DNA of 30,485 bases, taken from contig DHOO01000074.1 in the NCBI GenBank assembly GCA_002409975.1, forward strand, positions 1 to 30,485, given 5' to 3'. Under the pieces are notes generated by a model that did no database searches, was not told the DNA's origin, and was given only the letters and a program-made list of their open reading frames with translations. This DNA comes from Firmicutes bacterium UBA5388 (GTDB lineage: Bacteria > Bacillota > UBA4882 > UBA10575). The position numbers were made by a program, and so were the translations under genes. Shown piece by piece: positions 13,926 through 22,195 of the stretch (positions within the stretch are counted from its first letter, which is position 1; each line of letters opens with the position of its first letter).

Positions 13926-16028
13926 ATGAAAAAATATCAATTTAATCTGGCAGGCAGACCTTTTATTGTGGAAACTGGCAAATTAGCAAAACAAGCTAAC
14001 GGGTCAGTTTTGGTCAGGTATGGGGATACAGCGGTGCTAGTTACTGCGGTAGTCTCTGCTCGTCCCCGAGAGGGAATTGACTTTTTCCCTCTGTTAGTTG
14101 ACTATGAGGAAAGACTATATGCAGTAGGCAAAATTCCCGGTAGTTTTTTAAGGAGGGAAGGGCGTCCAACAGAAAGCGCAATTTTAGCGGCGCGCACTAT
14201 TGACCGTCCGATTAGACCATTGTTCCCGAAAGGTTTTAGGAATGATGTTCAAGTGGTGGCGACAGTTTTATCAGTAGATTCAGATAATCCTACAGACGTA
14301 ACTGCTATGATTGGCGCTTCCATTGCTCTTTCCATTTCAGAGATTCCCTTTGCTGGCCCGGTAGCTGGAGTACACGTGGGACGAGTTGACGGTAAGCTAA
14401 TGATTAACCCATCCGTGCAGCAGACTGAAAAGAGCGACATGGATCTAATTATCGCTGGGACTAAAGATGCTATTATGATGGTAGAAGCAGGCGCCAAAGA
14501 GGTAACTGAGGAAGAAATATTAGAAGCTATCCTCTTTGGGCATGAAGAAATTAAAAAAATAGTAGCCTTTCAAGAAGAGATTAAAAGGGAAATTGGTAAA
14601 GAACCGCTAGCAGTCGAATTATCGGAATCCGATCCTGAAATTGTGGAGTCAGTTAAGGAGTTTGCTTTTGAAAAGGTTGCTTCTGTCTTAAAGACCAGTG
14701 AAAAACTGGAAAGGCAAGCTCTTTTAGAACAAGTAAAAGAGGAAACCCATCAGCATTTTGCTGAAGAATTAGGGGAAGAAGTTTATAAGGAAAAAGCTCG
14801 CGATCTTGATGAAGTTCTTGATTCGATCATCAAAGATGAAGTAAGAAGAATGATTGCTGAGGATCGTACGCGGGTGGATGGGAGAGGTTTGGATGAAATT
14901 CGCCCGATCAGCTGTGAAGTTGGGGTTTTACCGCGAACGCATGGTTCGGGATTATTTACCCGTGGACAAACTCAAGTTCTTTCAATTGTAACTTTAGGAC
15001 GGGGAAGTGAAGAACAGATTCTAGATGGCTTAAATGATGAAGATACCAAACGGTACATCCATCATTATAATTTTCCCGCCTTCAGTGTAGGAGAAATAAA
15101 ACCAATGAGAGGTCCGGGTCGCAGAGAGATTGGTCACGGCGCCTTGGCGGAACGCGCTTTAGTTCCATTGATTCCTTCAGAAGATGAGTTTCCTTATACT
15201 ATACGAGTGGTTTCGGAAGTGTTAGAGTCAAATGGTTCTAGCTCGCAAGCCAGTATCTGCGGGAGCACCTTAGCCTTAATGGATGCCGGGGTTCCAATTA
15301 AAAAACCAGTAGCTGGTATTGCCATGGGTTTGGTTAAATACGAGGAAGAGTTTTGTATTCTGACCGATATTCAAGGTCTGGAAGACCATTTGGGTGATAT
15401 GGACTTTAAAGTTGCTGGCACTGAAGATGGGATTACTGCTATTCAAATGGATATGAAGATTTCTGGGATTTCCAAAAAAATCCTTCAGCAAGCTTTAGAA
15501 CAAGCAAGAAAAGGACGCTTATTTATCCTCGGCAAAATGCTGGAAGCCATCCCTGAACCTCGTATCGAATTATCTGCTTATGCTCCGCGGATGATTACTA
15601 TGGAAATTGATACGGAGAAGATTCGTGATGTGATTGGACCTGGTGGTAAGGTAATCAGAAAAATTATTGAAGAGACTGGAGTAGATATTGATATTGAGGA
15701 TGATGGACGGGTCTTCATCACGTCAATCGATCGCGAGGCGGGAGAGAATGCGAAAGCGATTATCGAAAGGTTAACCAGTGATGTTGAAGTTGGTAAAACT
15801 TACCTGGGGAAAGTAGTTCGCATCATGAATTTTGGAGCATTTGTTGAGATCCTTCCAGGAAAAGAAGGTTTGGTCCACATCTCACAATTGGAAAAGGAGA
15901 GAGTAGCTAAAGTAGAAGATGTGGTCCAAGAGGGTGATGAGATCTTGGTTAAAGTCATTGAAATTGACAAATTAGGAAGAATTAATCTTTCCCGTAAGGC
16001 GCTTCTTTTAGAACAGGATAAAAGCTAA
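13926..16028 (+). CDS. pnp: Polyribonucleotide nucleotidyltransferase (PNPase)
   Basis: PNPase is the trimeric 3'-5' phosphorolytic exoribonuclease of mRNA decay. In order it shows RNase PH domain 1 (KKYQFNLAGRPFIVETGKLA onward, with FFPLLVDYEERLYAVGKIPG), the linker helical domain, and RNase PH domain 2 (SGLFTRGQTQVLSIVTLG, EVLESNGSSSQASICGSTLA, with the catalytic acidic cluster near HLGDMDFKVAGT). A KH domain (IRDVIGPGGKVIRKIIEETG) and an S1 domain (LGKVVRIMNFGAFVEILPG) follow. The ATG at 13926 follows AAGGGGG and gives 700 aa; an upstream in-frame ATG at 13902 is less likely. Confidence 0.97.
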   Translation: MKKYQFNLAGRPFIVETGKLAKQANGSVLVRYGDTAVLVTAVVSARPREGIDFFPLLVDYEERLYAVGKIPGSFLRREGRPTESAILAARTIDRPIRPLFPKGFRNDVQVVATVLSVDSDNPTDVTAMIGASIALSISEIPFAGPVAGVHVGRVDGKLMINPSVQQTEKSDMDLIIAGTKDAIMMVEAGAKEVTEEEILEAILFGHEEIKKIVAFQEEIKREIGKEPLAVELSESDPEIVESVKEFAFEKVASVLKTSEKLERQALLEQVKEETHQHFAEELGEEVYKEKARDLDEVLDSIIKDEVRRMIAEDRTRVDGRGLDEIRPISCEVGVLPRTHGSGLFTRGQTQVLSIVTLGRGSEEQILDGLNDEDTKRYIHHYNFPAFSVGEIKPMRGPGRREIGHGALAERALVPLIPSEDEFPYTIRVVSEVLESNGSSSQASICGSTLALMDAGVPIKKPVAGIAMGLVKYEEEFCILTDIQGLEDHLGDMDFKVAGTEDGITAIQMDMKISGISKKILQQALEQARKGRLFILGKMLEAIPEPRIELSAYAPRMITMEIDTEKIRDVIGPGGKVIRKIIEETGVDIDIEDDGRVFITSIDREAGENAKAIIERLTSDVEVGKTYLGKVVRIMNFGAFVEILPGKEGLVHISQLEKERVAKVEDVVQEGDEILVKVIEIDKLGRINLSRKALLLEQDKS

Positions 16029-16060
16029 AAAGGAACCGAGAGGATTTTCTCGGTTCCTTT
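16029..16060 (+). terminator. Terminator of pnp
   Basis: A 12-bp stem (AAAGGAACCGAG with CTCGGTTCCTTT) with a short loop begins at the stop codon of pnp and is followed by a T-rich stretch. Confidence 0.85.
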
Positions 16061-16247
16061 CCTTATCTTTAGAAGAGATAGTGCCATAGCAACACTAAAT
16101 ACTAATGGCGCTCATATACTATTTTTAGAGGAAATCGCCTATTATTCAAAACTTCCTCTCTTAACTTGTGGCGAAAGGTTCGAACGCAAGTTCAAGCCGT
16201 ATTGTGATTAAATTTTAAATTAGGAAAACATGGAGAAGGAGGAGGTC

Positions 16248-16418
16248 ATGAACCCTTTTTTCCACCTCAAGCGTTGCGGAAGAATTCTGCTTGTTGGGAT
16301 TACCCTGGTTAGTTTCATAAAATGTCTTGTTTTCCCAAATACCCTTGATGTTCTGATCTTAGTTGCTCTTTTAATGCTTTTAACGACAACTGTAATTGGG
16401 AATGGAAAATGCCTCTGA
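16248..16418 (+). CDS. Small hypothetical membrane protein (56 aa)
   Basis: I do not recognise this protein. An ATG preceded by AAGGAGGAGG opens a 56-codon frame. After a basic start (MNPFFHLKRCGR) come two hydrophobic segments (about 13-31 and 34-52) joined by a short FPNTLD turn, then a short tail GNGKCL. It could be a two-pass membrane microprotein. The stop codon lies inside a weak hairpin followed by nine T. It lies just upstream of the mraZ promoter, but its own promoter was not found. The strong ribosome-binding site supports translation. Confidence 0.5.
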   Translation: MNPFFHLKRCGRILLVGITLVSFIKCLVFPNTLDVLILVALLMLLTTTVIGNGKCL

Positions 16419-16432
16419 GGAGGTTTTTTTTT
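16412..16432 (+). terminator. Short hairpin with T-run ahead of the mra promoter
   Basis: CCTC pairs with GAGG around TGAG, followed by nine T. The stem is only 4 bp, so strength is uncertain, but the T-run is clear. It ends the small membrane-protein gene before the mraZ promoter. Confidence 0.5.
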
Positions 16433-16485
16433 GCAACCTTAGTGGTAAATAATGGATATTGGTTGATCTTTTTTGCAAAAGGGGC

Positions 16486-16514
16486 TTGACAAATCATTAA
16501 AATTGGGGCATGAT
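16486..16514 (+). promoter_or_regulatory. Promoter of the mra/dcw cluster
   Basis: A perfect -35 TTGACA is followed after 17 bp by CATGAT as -10. It lies directly upstream of the MraZ operator and mraZ. Confidence 0.65.
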
Positions 16515-16534
16515 GGATAATACAGAGGTAAAAG

Positions 16535-16559
16535 TGGAGCAAAATGGAGTGAAATGGAG
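16535..16559 (+). promoter_or_regulatory. MraZ operator (three TGGAG repeats)
   Basis: TGGAG occurs at 16535-16539, 16545-16549 and 16555-16559, each separated by exactly 5 bp, so all three lie on one face of the helix. MraZ is known to bind arrays of 5-bp TGGG/TGGA-type repeats with 5-bp spacers upstream of its own gene. The position between promoter and mraZ implies autorepression of the whole cluster. Confidence 0.85.
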
Positions 16560-16577
16560 AAGAAGAGGTGAAAGGTC

Positions 16578-17009
16578 TTGTTTATGGGGGAATACCAGCA
16601 CTCCCTAGATGACAAGGGACGTCTCATTATCCCCTCTAAGCTTCGGGAAGGATTAGGAGAGAAGTTTATCCTTACTCGAGGGCTTGACCATTCACTATTC
16701 GTCTATCCACTGCCTGAGTGGGAACTAATGGAGGAAAAGATGAAATCTTTACCGACAACTCAGGCTGATGCTCGAGCATTTGTTCGTCTGTTTTTTTCTG
16801 GGGCTGTTGATTGTGAACCGGACAAGCAGTGGCGAGTATCCATTCCTCAAAATTTAAGGGAACATGCCAAGATCAATAAAGATCTATATATTTTAGGAGT
16901 ATCAACCAGAATTGAGATTTGGGCCAAAGAGGTCTGGGAAGATTATTCTACAAAGGCAGAAGAGTCATACGAGGTTTTGGCTGAAAAAATTGTTGGGATT
17001 GGGATCTGA
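16578..17009 (+). CDS. mraZ: Transcriptional regulator MraZ
   Basis: MraZ is a ring-forming AbrB/SpoVT-fold DNA-binding protein that regulates the division and cell-wall cluster it heads. The 143-aa protein has two SpoVT-AbrB repeats, each with the conserved arginine segment: MFMGEYQHSLDDKGRLIIPS (first) and GAVDCEPDKQWRVSIPQNLR (second). The TTG start follows AGGTGAAAGG and gives the family N-terminus MFMGEYQH. The operator just upstream fits autoregulation. rsmH follows after 36 bp. Confidence 0.95.
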   Translation: MFMGEYQHSLDDKGRLIIPSKLREGLGEKFILTRGLDHSLFVYPLPEWELMEEKMKSLPTTQADARAFVRLFFSGAVDCEPDKQWRVSIPQNLREHAKINKDLYILGVSTRIEIWAKEVWEDYSTKAEESYEVLAEKIVGIGI

Positions 17010-17045
17010 GCAAATTGGATAATAAATGATGTAGGAAGGTTACTT

Positions 17046-17987
17046 ATGACTGAAATTAGACATCAACCGGTTATGCCGGTAGAGGTGATCAAATATTTAA
17101 ATCCTCAACCGGGCGAGATCGTCATTGATGGAACACTTGGGTTGGGAGGTCATGCCTGTTTAATTGCTGATCTTCTGGGAAATACCGGAGTCTTAGTAGG
17201 AATAGATCAGGATGAAACTGCTTTACAAATAGCGCAGAGAAACCTTGCTTCTTTTCAAGGAAAATTAATCTTACATCATGGTAACTTTAAGCAAATGGCG
17301 AGTATCTTACAAGAAAATTCTATGCAGAAGGTAGATGGAATCTTTCTCGATCTTGGGGTATCTTCAATCCAACTTGACCTGGGAGAGAGAGGTTTTTCTT
17401 ATCAGCAGAAGGCGCCTCTTGATATGAGAATGAACTTAGCGCAGAAGTTTACAGCCGCCGACCTTGTTAATACCTTTTCCCTTGAAGAATTAATTCGAGT
17501 AATTCGCGACTACGGTGAAGAGCGGTGGGCCAGTAGAATCGCTCATTTTATTGTTGAGGAACGAAAAAAAGCCCCAATTGTCACAACCGAACAATTAGTC
17601 TCTGTGATCAAAGCGGCAATACCTGCGGGAGCGCGAAAAGGAGGACCCCATCCGGCTCGTCGTACTTTCCAAGCGATTAGAATCGCTGTTAATCAGGAAC
17701 TAGAAGGATTACAAGAAGGCTTAGTCCAGGGGATAGACTGTTTACGGCCCGGAGGCAGGATTGTGGTGATCAGCTTTCACTCACTGGAAGACAGGATTGT
17801 TAAAAAAACTTTCAAGGAAAAATCACAAGCCTGTCAATGTCCTACCGGACTTCCGATTTGTCGGTGTGGTGGTAAGCAGGAATTAAAGATCCTGACATCG
17901 CGTCCGATTATTCCAACGACAGAAGAAATTATGGACAACCCAAGAAGTAGAAGCGCTAAACTTAGAGCCGCGTATAAACTGGTATAG
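17046..17987 (+). CDS. rsmH: 16S rRNA m4C1402 methyltransferase RsmH
   Basis: RsmH (MraW) transfers a methyl group from SAM to N4 of C1402 in the 16S rRNA decoding centre. The 313-aa protein has the SAM motif DGTLGLGGHA near the N-terminus, then GIFLDLGVSSIQLDLGERGF, the helical insert with GPHPARRTFQAIRIAVNQEL, and VVISFHSLEDRIVKKTFKE. Near the C-terminus a CQCPTGLPICRCGG segment is typical of many Bacillota members. The ATG is preceded by AGGAAGGT. It is the second gene of the mra cluster. Confidence 0.97.
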   Translation: MTEIRHQPVMPVEVIKYLNPQPGEIVIDGTLGLGGHACLIADLLGNTGVLVGIDQDETALQIAQRNLASFQGKLILHHGNFKQMASILQENSMQKVDGIFLDLGVSSIQLDLGERGFSYQQKAPLDMRMNLAQKFTAADLVNTFSLEELIRVIRDYGEERWASRIAHFIVEERKKAPIVTTEQLVSVIKAAIPAGARKGGPHPARRTFQAIRIAVNQELEGLQEGLVQGIDCLRPGGRIVVISFHSLEDRIVKKTFKEKSQACQCPTGLPICRCGGKQELKILTSRPIIPTTEEIMDNPRSRSAKLRAAYKLV

Positions 17988-18009
17988 CGCGGGAAGGGAG
18001 AGCATAAAA

Positions 18010-18510
18010 ATGGTAACAGCTAATGCTAGAAAATTAGTATTAGAACCTGTGCCTAAGGTGCGAACGAGGAAAATTAGGAAAGTTGTTATTAATATGGAAA
18101 AGATCCGAAGGTTTCTTCGGATTGGAGGTTTGATTATCCTATTAGTGATCATAAATGCTTCGATCCAAGCTCTTTTAGCGCAAAAGCAGTTTCGTATTGA
18201 AGAGATCCAGTCGGAGATAAGAAAGTTAGATCGTAGAATTGGTTGGTTACAATGTGATCTGGCTGACAGAATTTCTCTCCAGCAAATTGAAAAGCTGGTC
18301 TTGAAGGATGAGAAAGAAATAGGTATCGATGGAAAGATGGAAGATCACAGCGTCTCTCAATTTCATCTCTCTCAAACTCCGGTTCTTCCTCCTTCCGTAT
18401 TGATTTTGGATCCGAAAGTTAATACTCCGAGAAAGACTGGGACTACTAGGATTACCGACTGGCTTTCTGGATTTGGGCGTACCTTGGCCGGAGAAGATTT
18501 TCTTGATTGA
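18010..18510 (+). CDS. ftsL: FtsL-like bitopic cell division protein
   Basis: FtsL is a short membrane protein of the FtsQLB complex that activates septal synthesis. This 166-aa protein has a basic cytosolic N-terminus (about 1-38), one membrane helix (about 39-55, GLIILLVIINASIQALL), and an extracellular coiled coil (about 57-105) that begins AQKQFRIEEIQSEIRKLDRR. A Ser/Pro-rich tail of about 60 residues makes it longer than most FtsL. Assignment rests on topology and on position between rsmH and the PBP gene, as FtsL sequences are poorly conserved. GGGAGAG lies before the ATG. Confidence 0.8.
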   Translation: MVTANARKLVLEPVPKVRTRKIRKVVINMEKIRRFLRIGGLIILLVIINASIQALLAQKQFRIEEIQSEIRKLDRRIGWLQCDLADRISLQQIEKLVLKDEKEIGIDGKMEDHSVSQFHLSQTPVLPPSVLILDPKVNTPRKTGTTRITDWLSGFGRTLAGEDFLD

Positions 18511-18533
18511 AGAGAGTTATGGGAGGTGTCCCG

Positions 18534-20648
18534 GTGCAAGGTTTAAATCGTTTACTGATCAGAAAACGTACGACCTTACTTCTATTAGGCATTTTTTGCA
18601 TAATAGGGATACTAATAGGTCGTCTTTTCTATATTCAGGGGATAAAATCGGGATTTTACCAAAAGTTGGCAGAAGACCAAAGATTACGTGATATTCGTGT
18701 AGAACCGATGCGCGGTACAATCTTTGATCGGAATATGAACACTCTAGCTTTTAGTTTTGATACGGAATCCATTTATGCCATCCCCCATCAGGTGAAAAAT
18801 CCAAAAGATGATGCTAAAATTATCGCTGAGAAATTAAAACTACCTGTTAATGAGATCTATAACCGATTACTTAAAAAAACCTCTTTTGTATGGCTAAAAA
18901 TGAAGCCTCTTCCAGAAGAGGTTCAAAGTATTATGGAGGCAAGAATTTATGGTGTGGAAGTCGCCCAAAAAGCTCAAAGGTTCTACCTTCGAGGAAGCCT
19001 GGCCGCTCATTTGTTAGGTATTTCGGGGATCGATAATCAAGGATTAGAAGGAATCGAAAAATATTACGACCAATATTTACGCGGTATCCCTGGAAGTGAA
19101 CAAGCGGAATATGATTCTAAGGGTAATCATATTCCTTTAGGTGAGAGGCGGTTCATTCAGGCCCAAAATGGAGCTTCTTTAGTTTTGACGATCGATCAAG
19201 TAGTTCAGTATATAACAGAACGAGAGTTGGAAAAGGCGGTTTTAGAAAACGGAGCTAAACGGGGCGCGGTCATTGTGATGGATCCAATGAACGGAGAGAT
19301 CCTGGCGCTGGCTAATTATCCTACTTTTGATCCGAATCAGTACGCTTTGTATCCTCATGCGGCGCGACGCAATTGGGTCCTTGCCGATCAGTTTGAACCG
19401 GGTTCTACCTTTAAAATCATCACGTCTGCAGCCGCTTTAGAAGAAGGAGTTGTCCGGCGCAATTCTCAATTTTACGATCCCGGTTTTATCGTTGTGGAAG
19501 ATCGAAGATTAAAATGTTGGCGAGCAGGAGGACATGGAAGTCAAACTTTTATTGAAGCGGTTGAAAATTCATGTAATCCGGTCTTTGCTTCTTTAGCGCT
19601 TCGTTTAGGATCAGAAAAGTTTCTGGAATACATAAATGCTTTTGGTTTTGGGAAACAAACAGGAGTTGACTTTCCAGGTGAAGCTAAGGGAATAATTCCC
19701 CCTCTTTCGCGGATCAAAAATGTTGAATTAGCTACGATCGGATTTGGACAGGGGATTTCAATCACTCCTCTACAATTGCTTAACGCCCTTTCTGTGATTG
19801 CCAATGGGGGAGAGCTTCTTCAACCTCATTTAGTGAAAGAGATTAGGACCCCCGATGGGAAACAAGTGATTAAAGAATTCGGAAAAAACACTATCCGTAG
19901 AGTTATATCTAAACAAACAGCAGAAGAATTATCATTAATCCTCCAATCGGTGGTCGAGAATGGTTCTGGAAACCGGGCTAGGATTGAAGGTTATTCGGTT
20001 GCCGGTAAAACTGGGACTGCGCAAAAACCTCAAGGCGGTGTTTATGGACAGGAAAGGATAGCTTCATTTATTGGATTTGCGCCAGTAGAAAAACCAAGAA
20101 TAGCAGCTATTATCATTTTAGATGAGCCACAAAGCCCAGTAAAATATGGTGGAGTGATCGCGGCGCCGTTTTTTTCAACGATTGCAAGAGATACTTTAAA
20201 GTATTTGGGGGTAAAACCTGAATCAAAAGAAGAAGGAAATGTCCAGATTAGCGGAGAAAATTCTATAATTGTGCCTAATTTATTACATCTTCCCCGGGAT
20301 GAAGCAGTCACTACTTTATCCCGAGTAAATCTTACTTATCGAGGGCTTGGTAGTGGCGGTTATGTGATCGCTCAAAGTCCTAAAGCCGGGGTAATGGTTA
20401 AACCAAAGACGACAATTTTACTTTATTATGATGAGGAATCAAGATATGGAAAAGAGTTGTCAACGGTAGTAGTGCCAGACTTAACTGGGCTTTCTGTCCT
20501 TGAGGCGCGAAACGTATTGACCAAGGTAGGTTTGCAACTAACACCAAGCGGAGCTGGAATAGCTTTTAAACAAATTCCTACTCCTGGTACCCGACTTACT
20601 TTAGGGGCTACAGTCACCGTTTATTTTGTGGCTACCGGGTATAATTAA
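18534..20648 (+). CDS. spoVD: Class B penicillin-binding protein, SpoVD/FtsI type, with PASTA domains
   Basis: A bitopic transpeptidase that works with an FtsW/SpoVE polymerase. An N-terminal membrane helix is followed by the dimerisation (pedestal) domain and the transpeptidase domain with active-site motifs SxxK (STFK, Ser291), SxN (SCN, 346-348) and KTG (492-494). Two C-terminal PASTA domains begin near IIVPNLLHLPRDEA and VVVPDLTGLSVLEA. Cys328 (LKCW) and Cys347 (SCN) are 19 residues apart, the same spacing as the redox pair Cys332/Cys351 of B. subtilis SpoVD, favouring the sporulation-type assignment. GTG 18534 follows GGGAGGTG; an upstream in-frame TTG at 18507 is less likely. It could serve both division and spore cortex. 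Confidence 0.92.
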   Translation: MQGLNRLLIRKRTTLLLLGIFCIIGILIGRLFYIQGIKSGFYQKLAEDQRLRDIRVEPMRGTIFDRNMNTLAFSFDTESIYAIPHQVKNPKDDAKIIAEKLKLPVNEIYNRLLKKTSFVWLKMKPLPEEVQSIMEARIYGVEVAQKAQRFYLRGSLAAHLLGISGIDNQGLEGIEKYYDQYLRGIPGSEQAEYDSKGNHIPLGERRFIQAQNGASLVLTIDQVVQYITERELEKAVLENGAKRGAVIVMDPMNGEILALANYPTFDPNQYALYPHAARRNWVLADQFEPGSTFKIITSAAALEEGVVRRNSQFYDPGFIVVEDRRLKCWRAGGHGSQTFIEAVENSCNPVFASLALRLGSEKFLEYINAFGFGKQTGVDFPGEAKGIIPPLSRIKNVELATIGFGQGISITPLQLLNALSVIANGGELLQPHLVKEIRTPDGKQVIKEFGKNTIRRVISKQTAEELSLILQSVVENGSGNRARIEGYSVAGKTGTAQKPQGGVYGQERIASFIGFAPVEKPRIAAIIILDEPQSPVKYGGVIAAPFFSTIARDTLKYLGVKPESKEEGNVQISGENSIIVPNLLHLPRDEAVTTLSRVNLTYRGLGSGGYVIAQSPKAGVMVKPKTTILLYYDEESRYGKELSTVVVPDLTGLSVLEARNVLTKVGLQLTPSGAGIAFKQIPTPGTRLTLGATVTVYFVATGYN

Positions 20649-20728
20649 AGGTGGAATAAAATGCTAAATAACGTAAAGAATAGCATTATGCCTTGTTTTT
20701 GAATCTTCTATCCTGAAAGGTGTTGCTT

Positions 20729-22195
20729 ATGAAATTAGAAAATTTATTACATAACATCTCTGTTCTAGAGTTGAAGGGGGATCCGGAAATCGAGATCACT
20801 TCGGTGGTTACAAATTCCCAGCAAGTTACATCAGGCTCGCTTTTTATTGCATTGAAGGGTAGCATTCTTGATGGACATATGTACGTCGGGGAGGCTATTA
20901 CCAAGGGCGCTGTCGCTGTGATGGTAGAAAGACCAATGGACTTAGGAAAGGGATGCGCTAGTATCCTTGTGGAGAACACGCAAACGGCCCAAGCAATTAT
21001 CGGGAAAAATTTCTATGCTGATCCGGCGTCAAAACTTAAGATGATTGGAGTTACTGGCACTAAAGGAAAAACTACTACTACCTTTTTAATCCGCTCTCTT
21101 TTAGAGGAAGCGGGTTTTAAGACCGGTTTGATTGGTACAATCTATAATATTGTTAATGAACAAAGACTTTCTACCAGAAATACTACTCCTGCTTCTTTGG
21201 AACTACAACATTTATTAGCGGAGATGGTAAAAGTGGAGACTGAGTATGTGGTGATGGAAGTTTCTTCTCACGCCATTGCGCAGGATCGAATTCAGGGTTT
21301 CTCTTTTTCAAGAGGGGTTTTTACCAATATTTCTAGAGATCACCTTGATTTTCATCAGACTTTTGAAGAGTACTTTAAGGTGAAAACGGAATTTTTTATT
21401 AATCTTCCACCAGAGAGTGTGGCGATTATTAATATTGATGACCCCGGAGGTCGACAAATAGCATTAGCTTGTTCTAAAATAATTAGTTACGGCCTTTCGT
21501 CAGATGCGCAAATACGGGCGGAGCAGATTAAAAGCACGATGAAAAAAACAACTTTTGAGGTGATTAGTCCCTGGGGCAAAATGAGCATTAATCTAAATTT
21601 AATTGGTCAATTTAATGTTTATAATGCTTTAGCCGCGATTGCGGTTGGCTTTTCTCTCGGCCTTGATGCGGAGACTATTCGTAAAGGGTTAGAACGCTTG
21701 CCGGGTGTTCCAGGCCGCTTTGAGCTTATTTCCGGAAGTGGAGAGTATACGGTCGTCGTTGATTACGCTCATAGCCCGGATAGTTTAAAAAATGTCTTGG
21801 CGACAGCTAAAACTTTAGCTAAAAATCGGGTGATTACGGTCTTTGGGTGTGGCGGAAATCGGGATCGAGGGAAAAGGTCGATGATGGGGCGAATCTCAGC
21901 GGAATTGAGTGACTATACCATTATTACTAATGATAACCCGCGGAGGGAGGACCCAGAAACGATAGCTGCTCAAATTAAAGCCGGCTTTTTAGTAAAAGGT
22001 CAGTCGCGAAATTACGAAATAATTCTTGACCGGGAGAAGGCCATTAACAAGGCAGTATCGATGGCTAAGGAAGGTGATATGGTAATTATTGCCGGTAAAG
22101 GCCATGAAACCTATCAGGATTTTGGGGACCATAAAATTCATTTTGACGATAGACAAATCGCGACATTAGCTGTTGAGGAGAAAGAAAATGCCTGA
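20729..22195 (+). CDS. murE: UDP-MurNAc-L-Ala-D-Glu: meso-DAP ligase
   Basis: MurE adds the third stem-peptide residue to UDP-MurNAc-dipeptide with ATP. The 488-aa protein has the N-terminal UDP-binding domain, the central ATPase with GTKGKTTT (110-117) and the C-terminal ligase domain. The motif DNPR (402-405) is the meso-diaminopimelate selectivity signature, so the wall is probably DAP type. ATG 20729 lies six bases after GAAAGGTG and is preferred to the in-frame GTG at 20720. The stop codon overlaps the start of murF by 8 bp, implying translational coupling. Confidence 0.96.
   Translation: MKLENLLHNISVLELKGDPEIEITSVVTNSQQVTSGSLFIALKGSILDGHMYVGEAITKGAVAVMVERPMDLGKGCASILVENTQTAQAIIGKNFYADPASKLKMIGVTGTKGKTTTTFLIRSLLEEAGFKTGLIGTIYNIVNEQRLSTRNTTPASLELQHLLAEMVKVETEYVVMEVSSHAIAQDRIQGFSFSRGVFTNISRDHLDFHQTFEEYFKVKTEFFINLPPESVAIINIDDPGGRQIALACSKIISYGLSSDAQIRAEQIKSTMKKTTFEVISPWGKMSINLNLIGQFNVYNALAAIAVGFSLGLDAETIRKGLERLPGVPGRFELISGSGEYTVVVDYAHSPDSLKNVLATAKTLAKNRVITVFGCGGNRDRGKRSMMGRISAELSDYTIITNDNPRREDPETIAAQIKAGFLVKGQSRNYEIILDREKAINKAVSMAKEGDMVIIAGKGHETYQDFGDHKIHFDDRQIATLAVEEKENA

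Noticed and set aside
16170..16200. GGTTCGAAC near 16177 looks like a T-loop, suggesting a tRNA remnant.
   Set aside because: No acceptor stem, anticodon arm or CCA can be assembled around it. It is only part of a short AACTTG/CAAGTT hairpin.
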